NCBI GenBank assembly: GCA_023212725.1
Contig: JALBYF010000019.1
Span: 1 to 64,000, forward strand
Reading direction: 5' to 3'
Source of the DNA: Tranzscheliella williamsii
Lineage: Eukaryota > Basidiomycota > Ustilaginomycetes > Ustilaginales > Ustilaginaceae
Length of the DNA: 64,000 bases
Positions 39,698 to 50,627 of this stretch are shown piece after piece (position 1 is the stretch's first letter; every line of letters begins with the position of its first letter). The notes beneath the pieces are model-generated. The model ran no database searches. It saw only the letters and a list, made by a program, of their open reading frames with translations, and was not told the origin of the DNA. Position numbers and translations under genes: made by a program.

Positions 39698-42160
39698 TCA
39701 GGCGGGCAGCGGGACGTAGGAGGCGACGACGACGATGGGGAGGCCGTGGCTGCTGATCTTGGCCTCGAACGTAATCAGGATGCGGCGGCGGATGACGGCG
39801 GGCTTGCCGTCAGCGGCTAGCCCACCGCCGTCGCCAAGCAGCCGGCCCGTGTGCGGGTCAAAGCCGGGCGTGTTGAAGAGGAGCAGCGACCGGTCCACCT
39901 CCAGAGTCACCTCGCGCGCGGGCGGATCGCGCAGCGACCCTGTGCATTCCTCCGCATACAGCTGCGTAGAAACGAACGAAAGCGAGTCAGCACGTCGCCA
40001 GCTTAGCAGCTCACTGTCGCGTCACATCGTGTCACATACCTTCCAAAGTTCCACCGAATCCCTCTCCGTGACCGTCTGAAAGTGGCTGATCTGGCCGCCG
40101 TCGAAGAGGGTTTTGGGAAGTTGCATCAGCCGGGCCGCGTGTTCGTTCCCTGCGTAGATCTCTCCCGTGCGGCGCGTGATGATCATGGGTATCGGAAGCA
40201 GCTCCAGCACGTTGGCCTGGTAGTGATGCACGAGGCGATAGAAGTTCTCCTCCACTCCGATGAGCTCAGGTTCGGAGAGCGAGCGACTGATCGAAAGCAA
40301 GCGCGGGCGGATCAGACCGAGCGCCCGGTCGACGCTTTCGCAGCTCTCCTTCGACCAGCGAGTCTGCATCCACCGCGCCAGCTTGGCATAGCCATACGTG
40401 TACGAGTAGGGTCGGATTCCCCGCGCCAACTCGGATGACGTCGCCAGTCCCTCGTGCAGCAAGTGCTTCCGCCGCGGTGGGAGCTTGAAGTCCGTTGATG
40501 TGGCGCTTCCTGGGAGGGACGACGAAGCGAGGCTCTCATTCTCGGAAAAGCGATCTTCAAGCTCGTCCCTACTCATGCGTGGAAAGCTTGGCCGTGCATG
40601 GTCAGCAGTGCTAGGCCGTAGCAGCGGGTCGCCCACTGGCAGGCCGACCATCGACGGCGCAGCTAGGAGCGAAGTGGGCACATCGCCAAAGAGATCGTCC
40701 AGATCCAAAGCGGCGGGCCCTGCCTCCAACATCTGTTGCAGCTTGTATTGCTTTGGTAGATCCAACCTGCCGGCCCAGGCAGCCACGCCGCTGCGCGCCA
40801 TCTCCGGAGAGAGCGAAGTACACTTCCTCTTCGCTCCCTTGAAACGGGTCAAGGGCAAGTCAGACTCTGGCTTGAGAGATGAAGCGGTCGAGGTGTTAAA
40901 ACTCCATTCCTGCGAGAGTGGATGGGGCTGCGAATTGTAGTCCATTCGAGGGTCGAGGTTCAACCGCTGATCCGCAGCACGCTTATTGTCGTTCGCGGCG
41001 GGACTAAGAAGGACCGAAATGGGCATCATTGGCTTAAAGTCGGGGTCTGGAGCTGAAGCGCCGGGGATTCTTGGATACAGCTGGTGGTCAGATACGTGCG
41101 ATCTTGAAAATTCACGTTTGTGCTGATGGCGGGAGGAAGCGGGGTTGGTGTGCTGTGAATTGCTAGAGGGGGTGCCACCGGAGGGGCCTGACGGGTCGAC
41201 ACGTGGTATAGGAACGTCGCTGTTAGCATACGAATCTGTTGATGCGCCAAAGGCTGATAGTGGCCGGCCAGTGTCCCGCGGTGACTCCTCGATTCGCTTC
41301 GCACCAGCGGCTTTCGCCCTGACAGGAGAGGAGGTTGGGCGTTGAGAGACACCAAGGGATGCTTCTAGGATCGCGCCGTTGGCGCCTGTGCTTGAAGAGG
41401 CTGACGCGGGTTCTGCATCTCTACAGAGGTGGGAGATGCCACGCTTGACACAGCGTTTGCAAGGCCGCGCCTCTTCGCAGGGCATATGACTGCGCTTACA
41501 GAACAAACAGGCCTTCTTCACCTTTTTCCTACTCTCTTTTTTGCTCCCTTCGGCGTCGTTCCCCGCATGCTTGTCCTTCAGGTCTGTCTCTTCGCCGTCC
41601 ATGCCGTTGTCGCCATCATCGTCGGGCCGAGGATTTTCCAGCATGTATTTGAATTGTTTCTTGCGTTTAGCGGCCGGGCCCCTTGACGGTGAAATTGAGC
41701 CAGAAGTAGAGCCGGATGTAGAATCATGGCCGCCAAGGTTGTGATTTGAAACGTCGTTGTTCTGGACTGCGCTGGCGGCGCGTGAGGAAGGGGTGGACAA
41801 AGGGCCCTCCCTCAAGAAGAGGGTGGGTGGAAGGCCCTCCCGCTGCTGCTGCTCAGCGAGGTCTGTACGTTGGTGCTCGGACGTTTGATAGTGATGACGC
41901 CGTTCGGGAGCCGGATGGTGGTCGTGGTACGACGAAAGGGTGACTGGCTCGTGCTGCTGCTGGCGATGGCGGTAGATGAAAGAGTCACGGATAGACAGAG
42001 AGGATGGTAAAGCATACGATGCGTGCCGCCCTTCGCGCGTCGATCTGAATGACTGCTGATGTGACTGATCCGTATCCTGGCGTCTGTCTTCGCCAACCGT
42101 TTTAAGCTGGCTGGCATCGCTTTCGACGGAGTCGTAGTTAGCAGGCGCAGTATTGACCAT
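39698..42160 (-). CDS. Zn2Cys6/PAS transcription factor, ERT1/RDS2 (AcuK/AcuM) type
   Basis: Two exons on the minus strand, 40040-42160 and 39698-39961, with a 78-nt GT-AG intron (phase 0), give 794 residues. A zinc cluster CX2CX6CX5CX2CX8C uses Cys218, 221, 228, 234, 237 and 246, in the context KKACLFCKRSHMPCEEARPC, close to the ERT1/RDS2/AcuM branch and unlike the Gal4 KxRC type. The N-terminal ~210 residues are Ser/Gln/His-rich. Near 640-707 and continuing over the splice junction is a PAS-like region (ELLPIPMIITRRTGEIYAGN). This family activates gluconeogenic and respiratory genes on non-fermentable carbon in yeasts and Aspergillus. The role here is inferred; the family call is good. Confidence 0.85.
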
Positions 42161-43179
42161 GGCAATTCAGCATGGACAGGACCGAGGAGCGCTGTCGCTG
42201 TGCAAGGAGCACCGTGACGGAGACGGGTCAGCCAGCCTCGCAGGCCCTTGCTTCGCGTGAGCTCGGGTAGGGGAATACGGGCTTTCTGGTGTTGCTCTTC
42301 CGTTTATGGTTGGTCGTTCGAAGTGCGCAGAGGGGCCAGTCCCTGTCAAGGATACGTTTTATCGGACCGTCTGACTGGGGAGGACACGTATAACAGCCGG
42401 CATGCATGTGCTTTTTGGCCTGGGCACCTAAAGACACTACTGGGCGCCGTCGGCTACTGCAGATCGTTTTGGTAGGAAGAAGCACGATGAAGTGTCGCCA
42501 ACGACAAGGAATAGGAGGAGCAGAGCAGCCCAGCCGCTGCAGAACTGGTGAAGAGTCAAAAACGGGATCAAGCTCTATACTGTGTTGAGGAAGTGGTCGA
42601 TCAACGAAAGGCTCCGGTACTCGGCAGCATAGTAGAGCGGGCGAAGACGGCGGTGGATGGCAAGGAAGGGGAAGGGGAAGGAACGAGTGCACCGGAGCGA
42701 AGAAGAACTTCGGCCATTTGAGACAGGACAAGATCTGGACAATGGCGCCGAAAAGACCGACGGCGGAGGAAAGGGAACAATGAAGTGAAAAGTGAAAGCA
42801 GCTAGCCGGTGTACCAACCAAAGACGATAGGAAGCGAGGAGGCGGAGAAATGAGGAAGTGGGAAAGCGAAGAGAAGGCAGGACGGAGAAGGGAAGAACGG
42901 CGAGACGTCAAGCGACGGCGGGTCGGACATGAACGAGCTGGGGTAAGTCGGCAGAGGCTAGGAAAGAGACAAGTAGCGACTGAGGACTATCATGTATGAC
43001 GAGAGCGACAGAGCATGGAACGTCTCCAAGGTGTGGTTGTAGCGTTGGCCGAGATGCAACCGTGTGTTTGCTAATTGGGTGGCCGACAGAGGCAGACCAT
43101 GGCCGACATCGAGACGATGACCGGCGCTGAGACTAAGACACATTCTGCAGTCCAGACTGTGCCAAGGATGAGAGGCGAT

Positions 43180-43227
43180 GAGACGAAGAGGCAAAGAGGC
43201 AAAGAGATGGAGAGGCGGAGAGGCACA
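43180..43227. repeat. purine-rich AAGAGGC-type repeat
   Basis: Iterated AGAGGC/AAGAGG units on the plus strand within a longer purine-biased stretch about 1 kb upstream of the transcription-factor start. It is simple sequence. Confidence 0.5.
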
Positions 43228-43713
43228 GGCAATTCATGGGGATCGGAGCGTCAGAAACGGCCAAGCGGAGGCTCGCGGAAAGGGACGCAGTTGCAGGCTG
43301 TTGGAAACGCAGAGGCAGCGGCGAGTTGCGCACGCATCCTGGATGGCTAGCAGCAACGCAAGGGGAGGCGCAAGGGAGCAAGCAGAGGGCAAGAGCGTGG
43401 AAAAAGGCTCCGCACGGTGTTCTTGCTTGTTTGCAATCCGCGTTGCTGAGCCAGGAACCATCACGACGTTGCGACTAACCAAACCGAAGACGTGCGGCCA
43501 CACTAACCCAGACCAAAGACGTGCAGGCGGTGCAGCACCAAGAGAAGCTGCATCGGAAACGGCAGCCAATCTCGCCGACAAGAGTCTGGACCCTTCCGAC
43601 GGTCCATGCATGAACCCACGGAAATCCATTTCAGCGAAGATCAATTCCGAAAGCAGATAGCAGTCACAGTGTAAATGTCGCTGCCTAGGCGCTCGAACCC
43701 CAAAGCGTTATCC

Positions 43714-43742
43714 GATCGATACGGTGTCGGCTCGTATCGATC
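43714..43742. repeat. perfect 10-bp inverted repeat (hairpin)
   Basis: GATCGATACG (43714-43723) and CGTATCGATC (43733-43742) are perfect reverse complements around a 9-nt spacer. No adjacent T-run or gene end explains it. It could be a dimeric factor site or a hairpin. Confidence 0.75.
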
Positions 43743-44625
43743 TGGGTAACGGTACCTCCGCTACGTAACTCAGCGACTCAATTTGTAAACCAGGCATTCA
43801 ACAACGGCCGAAAGCGGATCGCGGTTTATATGAAGGGGAGGACTACCGTACTTGATGAGGTCAGCTCATGCATGAATCTCGACTTGTTATGAAGCGGGGT
43901 TCAAGACGCAGTTCGCTGCAGAAACGACTCACGCTTGCGCATTCCCACTACACACCGCGGCTTGCGATCTCCCCTCATCGAACCGCGCTCCCAGAGAGTC
44001 GGTTCCCGGTGCTTTGCAGCTGCGGCTCTCATGCAGAGGACCGGATCCTTACTCCCTTTGGCCATCCGCCCCGCGGCTCCAATCCATTGATGCCTCCTTC
44101 TCGATTTAGCTCTGGTCGGTCGGGCTCATCCGACCTATTGCACAGTGCACCTCGCACTAGTATGGGAAAGCTAGGCCCATCCAGCAAGCTGCACCCACTA
44201 ACCCAACACGAAGTCTGCGCCCGCGCAGGCCCGCTACGCTTGAGTCTTTGTCGGACGAGCCAGCTCATTCGGGAGAATGCACGCCCTGCAGAACACCCAG
44301 TAGAGCGGATCAGATTACACCTACAGATGCAATTCGATTAAACAGACTTGACTCTAAGAAGGCCGCCTTTCTTCGACGGTCGGTGTTCACCAGCGATGAG
44401 CTCAGGCGGAAATGCATCGGTGAAGCCAAGTGAACAGTTGTGTATGCTGCGGAGCTCCTCGTCGACGCTGGTGCATATCATTCGGTAGTGAAGACCGCGT
44501 CCCACTCGGCTCGGAGCAGTTGGCCGATCCGTTGGCGTTAGCAGAGCGGGAACGCAGCAAGACGTGAGGACAGGATTTCACACCTTTTTTCGCCTTGGCC
44601 GGCGAGCTGGCGAGACGGCTATCAC

Positions 44626-44661
44626 AAGGGCAGGTGTTGGCTACCAGAAGGGCAGGTGTTG
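44626..44661. repeat. 14-bp direct repeat
   Basis: AAGGGCAGGTGTTG at 44626-44639 and again at 44648-44661, spaced 22 bp apart, two helical turns, in an otherwise empty region. Confidence 0.65.
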
Positions 44662-45295
44662 AGCTGCAGCGCATGACGCAAATCCTATACGGGTGGCTGC
44701 AAGCGCAAGGTGGATATCGGTAGTCCGATGCTTCTGTAGACCTTGCCGTAGCGCTTGTGCAGGGAAGCCAACGCACGGCTCGAATGTCCAGTTTCCATCG
44801 GCGCGTGCAAGCATGCCATGTTCGGTCAGCGAGCGACCGCCAAAGAGGCAGACTTGCGAGTGCGCATGTGCGTTCCTGGGTCTGCGTGGCGTGGCCACTT
44901 CGCCGCATACCCGCAAGCCAGCAAGACTAGGCCAAGTGCCACTAGTTTCATTCCCACTTGTCCGGTTTCTAGATCTGAAGTGCGGGTTCTATTCCTAGAT
45001 TTCCGCGTTGGAAGCTAGTGTTTGCCTCCCAACGCTGGGCAGAGCGAGCGGTTCGGGCGCTTTCCGCCTTCACAGTACTGATAAGTGCGTCGCTGTATCG
45101 TTTCCCTAGCTTGGCGCTTTGCACGTCCGCGTGCTTCCGCAGGCGTGCCGCATGACGGCCAATCCGCCATGGCACGCCCCTGCCGTCTGCACCGAGTCTA
45201 GACACAATCTCGCTTTTGGGTGCGCTTTCAATCTCAGCATGTCTAGCCTTTATGTGATGCAGAATTGGCATTGACGTGTGCCCAAGCTTCAAGCA

Positions 45296-47064
45296 TTACG
45301 GATCTTGCGGCAGCGGGTGCACTTCTCGGCCGGCACGGACAATACAGTAGTGTCGGAGCAGCATGTCCAGCTCCTCGACTTCGTCCAGCCCTTCCAGGCG
45401 CGACAGCCTGCAGCGATAGTGCGACCCACACCGATGGCAGTAAGCAGCGAGGCCATGAGCAAAGCGTGGTCAGCAGATTGGACCGTTTCCAGCGATGAGG
45501 GCGGGTTTACTGCAGCGGGGGCTGTCTCGTCGGCTGGGTGGCAGCCACTCACCTGGATCTTTCTTGCGCGTCCAGAGCCTGCCATATCGCGAAGAGGCTC
45601 TGCCCGTCCACCGATAGCCCTGGCTCTTCGTCCTGCTGTGCGGCGCCGCGGTGCGGGCGTAGAAGGGTGGCGAACCTCTGCTTCTGGCAGCCGACGCTAG
45701 GATACGCCTTGGCGCCCGGCAGAGCTAAATTGCGGACCTGGAAGAGGGGAAGGAAAGCCACAAAGGGCAGAGACAATTGGCGAGGCAAAGCTACGATGAG
45801 AATCATTGCCGCTGAACAAAGTCGAGCATCGCGAACGCACCTCTAGATTCTGCAGCATCACCTTGCCGAACCGGGTGACGGCGGGGACGGAGCCGTTCTG
45901 CTGCCGGGCGGTGTCGTCAGGGTCGCCAGCGATGCACATGTCGTAGCTGATCGAGTGGATTGCCGCGAACCGCTGGCCCAGTTCTGCGAGCAGCCAGTCG
46001 GCCTCGTGCGGAGGCACGTAGGAGAGGACGCATTCAAAGATGACCAGCGTCGGCAGAGCCTTGTCCAGCCGGCCAAACACCTCTTCGACGTCGACGCTGC
46101 GCTGCTCAGCCGCGTCGGGGTGCATGTCACGCACATCCGCTGGCAGCAGAGTGTACTTGCGCGCGTGCAGGGATGATTGCCCCGCTCCAGAATCAGCCCG
46201 CCCGGACGCCGCCGCGTTTGTCTCCGCACCAGTCGAGTCCGGATAGACCAAAGAAAGCAGCCTGCGGCTCCGCATGATGCGCGAGATCTTCTGCCGCGTG
46301 TTCTCCTCGAAGTCGAGTTCGAGATAATGGGCGAGATGTTGCGCTTGCTCTGGGTCCGACTGTGGCAGAAACGGCCACAAACGCCGGCGTGCCGGAGGGT
46401 AGAAGTATAGCATGTCAGCGAATCGGCCTACGTCTGAGACCCGACGCGGGCTGGGCTAGCGGGAGCGCCGGCTACGTACCATGATGCGCCAGTACCGGCT
46501 GTCGCTGCCGGCGCCGACCGAGATGACCTGCTTCTGGCAGGACGGAGCGGAGCGAAGGAAGTGCCGCACTGCCGAGTCGATGGCGGTGCATCGCAGGGTG
46601 GTGCCGATGTTGATGAGCGGCGACCGCTTCTGCGGCGCGTCGAAGCGCGACGGACGAGCGCTAGGTGACGCGGCGGCCGACGACATGAACTCCTGCGTGA
46701 ACGGCTCGTCGGGGAGATACCCCAGCCGCAGCGCCGAGATGCGCGAGAGGAGCGCGTCGGAATCCGTCTGCCTCACAGCATCGTCCGCGCGGCTATCTCG
46801 CACCTTGGCCGACGGCGCGCACGCCCCTGCTGCCGCCCCCGCCGCCTTTGCGCGATGCCTCGGAAGACCCAGCGACAGCCCTACCCGACTAGCGCCCCCG
46901 CCGCTGCTCGCAGCTGCACTGTGTGTCGATGCCGCCGCGGGCAGCGCGACGCTTGAGCTGCTACCGGTGGAGGAAGCGGGCGGCACCGGCCGAGACGCTA
47001 TTCTGCGCGGCGGTAGCGGCCCTTGATCTGCCTCGTCCTCCGCAAACGGGTCGCGCAGTGACAT
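45296..47064 (-). CDS. PPM1: protein phosphatase 2A leucine carboxyl methyltransferase PPM1
   Basis: Four exons on the minus strand: 46480-47064, 45841-46359, 45553-45737 and 45296-45408 less its last base (exon 4 is 45296-45407). Introns of 120, 103 and 145 nt are all GT-AG (phases 0, 0, 2), and the joined frame gives 466 residues. The SAM-binding motif VGAGSDSRYW (183-192) is followed across intron 1 by AHYLELDFEENTRQKI, then TLLPADVRD, PTLVIFECVLSYVP and FGKVMLQNLE. The end EGLDEVEELDMLLRHYCIV matches the family C-terminus. Ppm1/LCMT1 methylates the C-terminal Leu of the PP2A catalytic subunit, controlling B-subunit choice. The first ~170 residues are a Ser/Ala-rich extension absent from human LCMT1. 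It is the most intron-rich gene of the window. Confidence 0.93.
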
Positions 47065-47801
47065 GATGGCTGTCGACGTTGCAAATTGTGAATCCGCGTT
47101 CGGATATAGAAGCAGACAAGGTGGGCTCGTCTCTCTCTTCGCCGGTATTCTCGCACTTATGCGCTGACACATCCGAGGGTGCAGGCAAAGCGGACAGTTG
47201 AGTGTTGTTGCGAATCTCACATGTCGCAGCTTAGTGCAAAAATCACAGCTGTGAGTACATCGGTACGTCATGCGCCATCCGACTCCCACCCTCGCACTCG
47301 GCGTCGAGCTTGTGCAGGTTGCACATGCCCCCGAAACTCCTCATCGAAGGACGAAGTGGCACGCTTTCGGAGGCGGTGAAGTGCCAAAGCGGAGGCGAAG
47401 GCGGAAAGCCAGCGTACAGGCCACCACGAACAGGAAGGATGCCGTGAGAGCAAATACAAAGCCGAGCAAGCACGACCAGCGGCAATCTATCCACATCGGG
47501 GCTACATCGGCATTCATCAAGTCCGTTTGCGGAGACGTACCCCAGCAACCCCCATCGATGCGGGAGATCGGGCGCAAGATGCTGGAAATTGCCACGGCAA
47601 CCAAATGTAAATTCACAATTTGGACTCGGGATTACGAGCTTGTCTTCGGACATTGCAACCTGCCCCGCATCATACCTGCATCGGTAACCACACTCAGCCG
47701 TGATTCAATTCAACGTGAGTATGACGAACTGTACCAGATCATCATGATGGCTCAGCTCGGCTTGCCTCTCATGGCATCCCATAGCGGCCAACTTTCGCAC
47801 C

Positions 47802-47808
47802 TATAAAT
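47802..47808 (+). promoter_or_regulatory. TATA box of the AsaB/CmcJ-like gene
   Basis: TATAAAT, 222 bp upstream of the ATG at 48024. Transcription would be expected to start near 47830-47850. Confidence 0.5.
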
Positions 47809-47826
47809 CCTCGACGGTCAAGGTGG

Positions 47827-47874
47827 ATGGCAAGACCGCCCCACACCTTCCATCAGTTTCGTATCGCGCCCTAG
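47827..47874 (+). other. possible 15-codon upstream ORF
   Basis: ATG to TAG in a different frame from the main ORF, just after the TATA box. If transcription starts before it, it could dampen translation of the hydroxylase. If transcription starts after 47827 it is irrelevant. Confidence 0.3.
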
Positions 47875-48023
47875 CATCTGAGTGTGTCAAGACAACCGCA
47901 AGTTTCTTCCGAGCAAAACTGCGACCCACTACGATTCTCAGCCTGCGCACTAGAGGTTCTTACCTCTCCTCAACACGGATCAGACAATTCAGCGTCGCTC
48001 ACCTGCCTACTCCGAGTGCGATC

Positions 48024-48995
48024 ATGTCGACGACGACCACTGCCCCTGCCGCTACGGCTTCAGCATCGGCTGGCAACGCCACCTCGCTCAAGGTGCCGGG
48101 AGCGCGCCAGGTGCAGGCCAAGATCAACTACCTGTCCCGCTCCGTCGAGAAGCCGTACACCTACCTCTACCCTCCGCCCGACGGCGGTAAGCCGGACAAC
48201 TACGTGCACCAATCCGAAATCGTATCCATCACCGATTTGCGAGGCACCACCAAGGCGGACCGCGATGCGCTCGGGTTCACCACGGAAGAGGCTGGATTCG
48301 AGCTCATCCAAGGGTTCGGCAAAGCGGAGACCGCCGCGGCCTGGGCAGAGCGCAAGTGGGAAGAGCCGGGCTGGATCGAGGATGTCTACTACAAAGACAT
48401 CGACCAGCTGTTTAAAGATCAGCTCGGCGCCACCTCTACGTTTGTCTTTGATCACACTGTGCGAAAGCGCAGGACGGAGGATACAGCGGATCTGCCAGAC
48501 GATCCGCAGAACCGCAAGCCGGTGGCCTTGGCACACTCGGACCAGAGCCGCTGGGCGGGCGAGAACAGGATCCTTAAGCATCTCGGCGAGGAGACGCTGG
48601 AGCGCGTCCAAAAGGGCGAGCTGCACGCGCAGCTGATCAACATTTGGAGGCCCCTTCGCGGCCAGGCGTGGGATATGCCGCTCGCCGTCGCCGACTCGCG
48701 CACCGTCTCCAAGGGTGTCAATGGCCAGCCGCCGGACTGGAGGATCTCGGAGCTCAGGTATCCCGACTGGACCGGCCAGACGCTCGCCATCCACGCCAAC
48801 CCAGACCACCGCTGGTACTATTACTCGGGCCTCGAGACCGACAAGGCCATCCTCCTCAAGTGCTACGACAGCGCCACCGAGACCCGCACCCCGCACACCG
48901 CCTTCCAAGACCCCTCCACCCCTCCCGACGCCGAACCCCGATGGAGCGTTGAGGTCCGCGTCCTCGTCATCACCGACCCCAGCCTAAAGCACTAA
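48024..48995 (+). CDS. AsaB/CmcJ-type (GA4-desaturase-like) hydroxylase
   Basis: 323 residues from the only in-frame ATG. Motifs fit the fungal CmcJ/NvfI/AsaB family of putative Fe(II)/2-oxoglutarate oxygenases: INYLSRSVEKPYTY, FVFDHTVRKR, LAHSDQS with a probable HxD (His171, Asp173), INIWRPLRGQAWDMPLAVAD, WYYYSGLETDKAILLKCYDS and TPHTAFQDP (His291 as likely third ligand), then SVEVRVLVI. Family members hydroxylate or desaturate secondary metabolites, but many stand-alone copies have no known substrate, and no biosynthetic cluster surrounds this one. Upstream of the ATG the frame stays open and reads like a mitochondrial presequence (see findings), so the true N-terminus is uncertain. Confidence 0.88.
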   Translation: MSTTTTAPAATASASAGNATSLKVPGARQVQAKINYLSRSVEKPYTYLYPPPDGGKPDNYVHQSEIVSITDLRGTTKADRDALGFTTEEAGFELIQGFGKAETAAAWAERKWEEPGWIEDVYYKDIDQLFKDQLGATSTFVFDHTVRKRRTEDTADLPDDPQNRKPVALAHSDQSRWAGENRILKHLGEETLERVQKGELHAQLINIWRPLRGQAWDMPLAVADSRTVSKGVNGQPPDWRISELRYPDWTGQTLAIHANPDHRWYYYSGLETDKAILLKCYDSATETRTPHTAFQDPSTPPDAEPRWSVEVRVLVITDPSLKH

Positions 48996-49334
48996 CGCCC
49001 TGTCGCCCTCCTCATTCCCGTTTTCGTCTCTTGCCGTGCCATGTCGACTCCTCCAGTTCGCATCCTTTGCCTTGGCCTTCTGTTCGCTGTACACTATACG
49101 CTTCCCCGAGTTGAGCTAATGGATGACATCTGCGTCTACGTCGCCTAAAAAGGGTCTAACAATCAGTAGGAGGAAAGCGATGTTAAGTTGGGTTCCGTTC
49201 CCTCCACCTGTCGCTGTGTTGTCCAACGTCATCGTCTTTCACGCTGATAGCTTCTTTCCATCCAACGTCGATCCTCTCTGTTGATTCTGCGTACCTCTAT
49301 CGTCAACGGCTCTGAAGCAGCGGGACTGAAACGG
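48996..49334. other. intergenic, hydroxylase to FIT gene
   Basis: Terminator side of the hydroxylase and promoter of the co-directional FIT gene, 339 bp. No motif was assigned. Confidence 0.5.
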
Positions 49335-50432
49335 ATGAGCGGCCGTACGGAGACGCTTCGCCGGCCATCGGCGCTGCCGCTGGGGCTGAAGCCTTACCAC
49401 GTCTACTTCATGCTGTATCTTAGCGCCATTGTGGTATTCAGCAGTGCCTACAGCGTCGTGTACGGCACCCATCTGCCAAATCTGCGCGATCCATCCAACT
49501 CCGTAGCTAACGCTGGCTACCCTGCGGATATGCTCGGCGCAGGAGCTGCGCCCGTTTTCCCTGCGTCTGGCACAGGCGGCGAGTCGCTGCTGCCTCCGAT
49601 CCCGCCGACGGTGCTGCACGCCACGCACGTGCTCAACTACTGGGCGAACCGCAAGAACCTTGTCAACCGCGTCTTTGTCAAGCAGGCGTGGCTGTGGACG
49701 ACGCTGGCGTGGCTGCTCCAGTTTTTCTATCTGCGTCTGCCGGCCTCTTCTGCACGCGCCTCGGCGGCCGTCAGCTCGAAGAAGAGGGAGGATGCGCCTG
49801 CGGGGAGCAGTGCCAACGGGTCAGCTGCCGAACTTGGCGGCGGAAGCGCGGCGCAGCAGGCAACCATCTCGTCGGCGGCGTCGATCAGCACGTTGCGGTA
49901 TCTGCTGGCGACGTCGATCTGGCTGCTTTTCGTCAACTGGTTCTTCGGCCCGCCGCTCGCCGAGCGCATCTTGACCGCCACCGGCGCCGTATGCGTGCCG
50001 ACGTCCGATCCCGCCGCGCCCGTAGAGCAGCTCTACTGCCGCGCACGGTCGCCCATTACCGCCGCCTCCCACCCCGCGCTCTTCGCCCCCGGCCTCAACA
50101 AGCCCGTCCGCGCCGTGTGGAAGGGCGGCCACGACATCTCGGGCCACACCTTCATCCTCGTCCTCTCCTCCCTCTTCCTGTTCGACGAGATCGCACCCTT
50201 CCTCCCTGCCCTCCTCGCCCCCGTCCTCCCGCGCTCCGCCCTTCACACGCTCTTCCCCGCCCAACCGCCCCGCCCAGCCCGCCCCGCCGTCCTCCTCCCC
50301 ATCCTAGCCCTCCTCGCCCTCTGGAGCTGGATGCTCCTCAACACCGGCCTCTACTTCCACACCCCCCCCGAGAAGCTCTCCGGCCTCCTCGTCGGCATCC
50401 TCGCCTCCCTCGCCCTTCCCAAGCACGGCTAA
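49335..50432 (+). CDS. FIT/Scs3 family ER lipid-droplet protein
   Basis: 365 residues from the first ATG (MSGRTETLRR); the upstream open part starts at a TTG. About six hydrophobic segments are present. The FIT signature GGHDISGHTFIL (about 265-276) supplies the two conserved histidines (His267 and the later His272), and VNWFFGPPLAERI precedes it. FIT2/Scs3 proteins act in the ER membrane as acyl-CoA diphosphatases needed for lipid-droplet budding and phospholipid balance. An Ala/Ser/Lys-rich linker near 150-185 is lineage-specific. It is convergent with the PEX11-like gene, 195 bp between stop codons. Confidence 0.88.
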   Translation: MSGRTETLRRPSALPLGLKPYHVYFMLYLSAIVVFSSAYSVVYGTHLPNLRDPSNSVANAGYPADMLGAGAAPVFPASGTGGESLLPPIPPTVLHATHVLNYWANRKNLVNRVFVKQAWLWTTLAWLLQFFYLRLPASSARASAAVSSKKREDAPAGSSANGSAAELGGGSAAQQATISSAASISTLRYLLATSIWLLFVNWFFGPPLAERILTATGAVCVPTSDPAAPVEQLYCRARSPITAASHPALFAPGLNKPVRAVWKGGHDISGHTFILVLSSLFLFDEIAPFLPALLAPVLPRSALHTLFPAQPPRPARPAVLLPILALLALWSWMLLNTGLYFHTPPEKLSGLLVGILASLALPKHG

Positions 50433-50627
50433 CCCCACGCCTTCGCCCGCTGCCCTCCGCCACAGACACTCCGCTTTTTCCCTCACGACTGTCTATCCTC
50501 CCTTCTATTGCAGGACATGTATCAGTCACCGTACTACTCGGCTCGGAACGGAAGTTGCGCATAGGCGATAAATGGCTGGGTGCGTAGCGGTGGCCGTGTG
50601 GATGCGGGGTATCGTGATGCGGTGGGG

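Larger units (their letters stand above)
42161..45295. other. 3.1-kb gene-free interval, TF promoter
   Basis: From 42161 to ~42950 the minus strand is C/T-rich (the leader of the transcription factor); a 227-codon open stretch there has no conserved content. The rest has only short ORFs such as 43868-44341 without recognisable domains. Three sequence repeats are listed separately. No tRNA was recognised. Confidence 0.5.
47065..48023. other. divergent interval PPM1 / hydroxylase
   Basis: 959 bp between start codons. A 178-codon ATG-initiated ORF (47270-47806) fills much of it, but it overlaps an antisense ORF and has no recognisable domain, so it is not called. A TATA box at 47802-47808 and a short uORF at 47827-47874 precede the hydroxylase gene. 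Confidence 0.5.

Noticed and set aside
42228..42911. 227-codon minus-strand ORF before the zinc-cluster gene
   Set aside because: Ser/Pro/Leu/Phe-rich translation of a pyrimidine-rich leader; no domain.
43690..43712. Reverse-strand GGTTCGAGCGCC resembling a tRNA T-loop
   Set aside because: No 5-bp T stem and no cloverleaf partners nearby.
47270..47806. 178-codon ATG-initiated plus-strand ORF
   Set aside because: Moderate codon bias but no recognisable domain, overlapped by an antisense ORF, and it would cover the TATA box of the hydroxylase. Kept only as a note.
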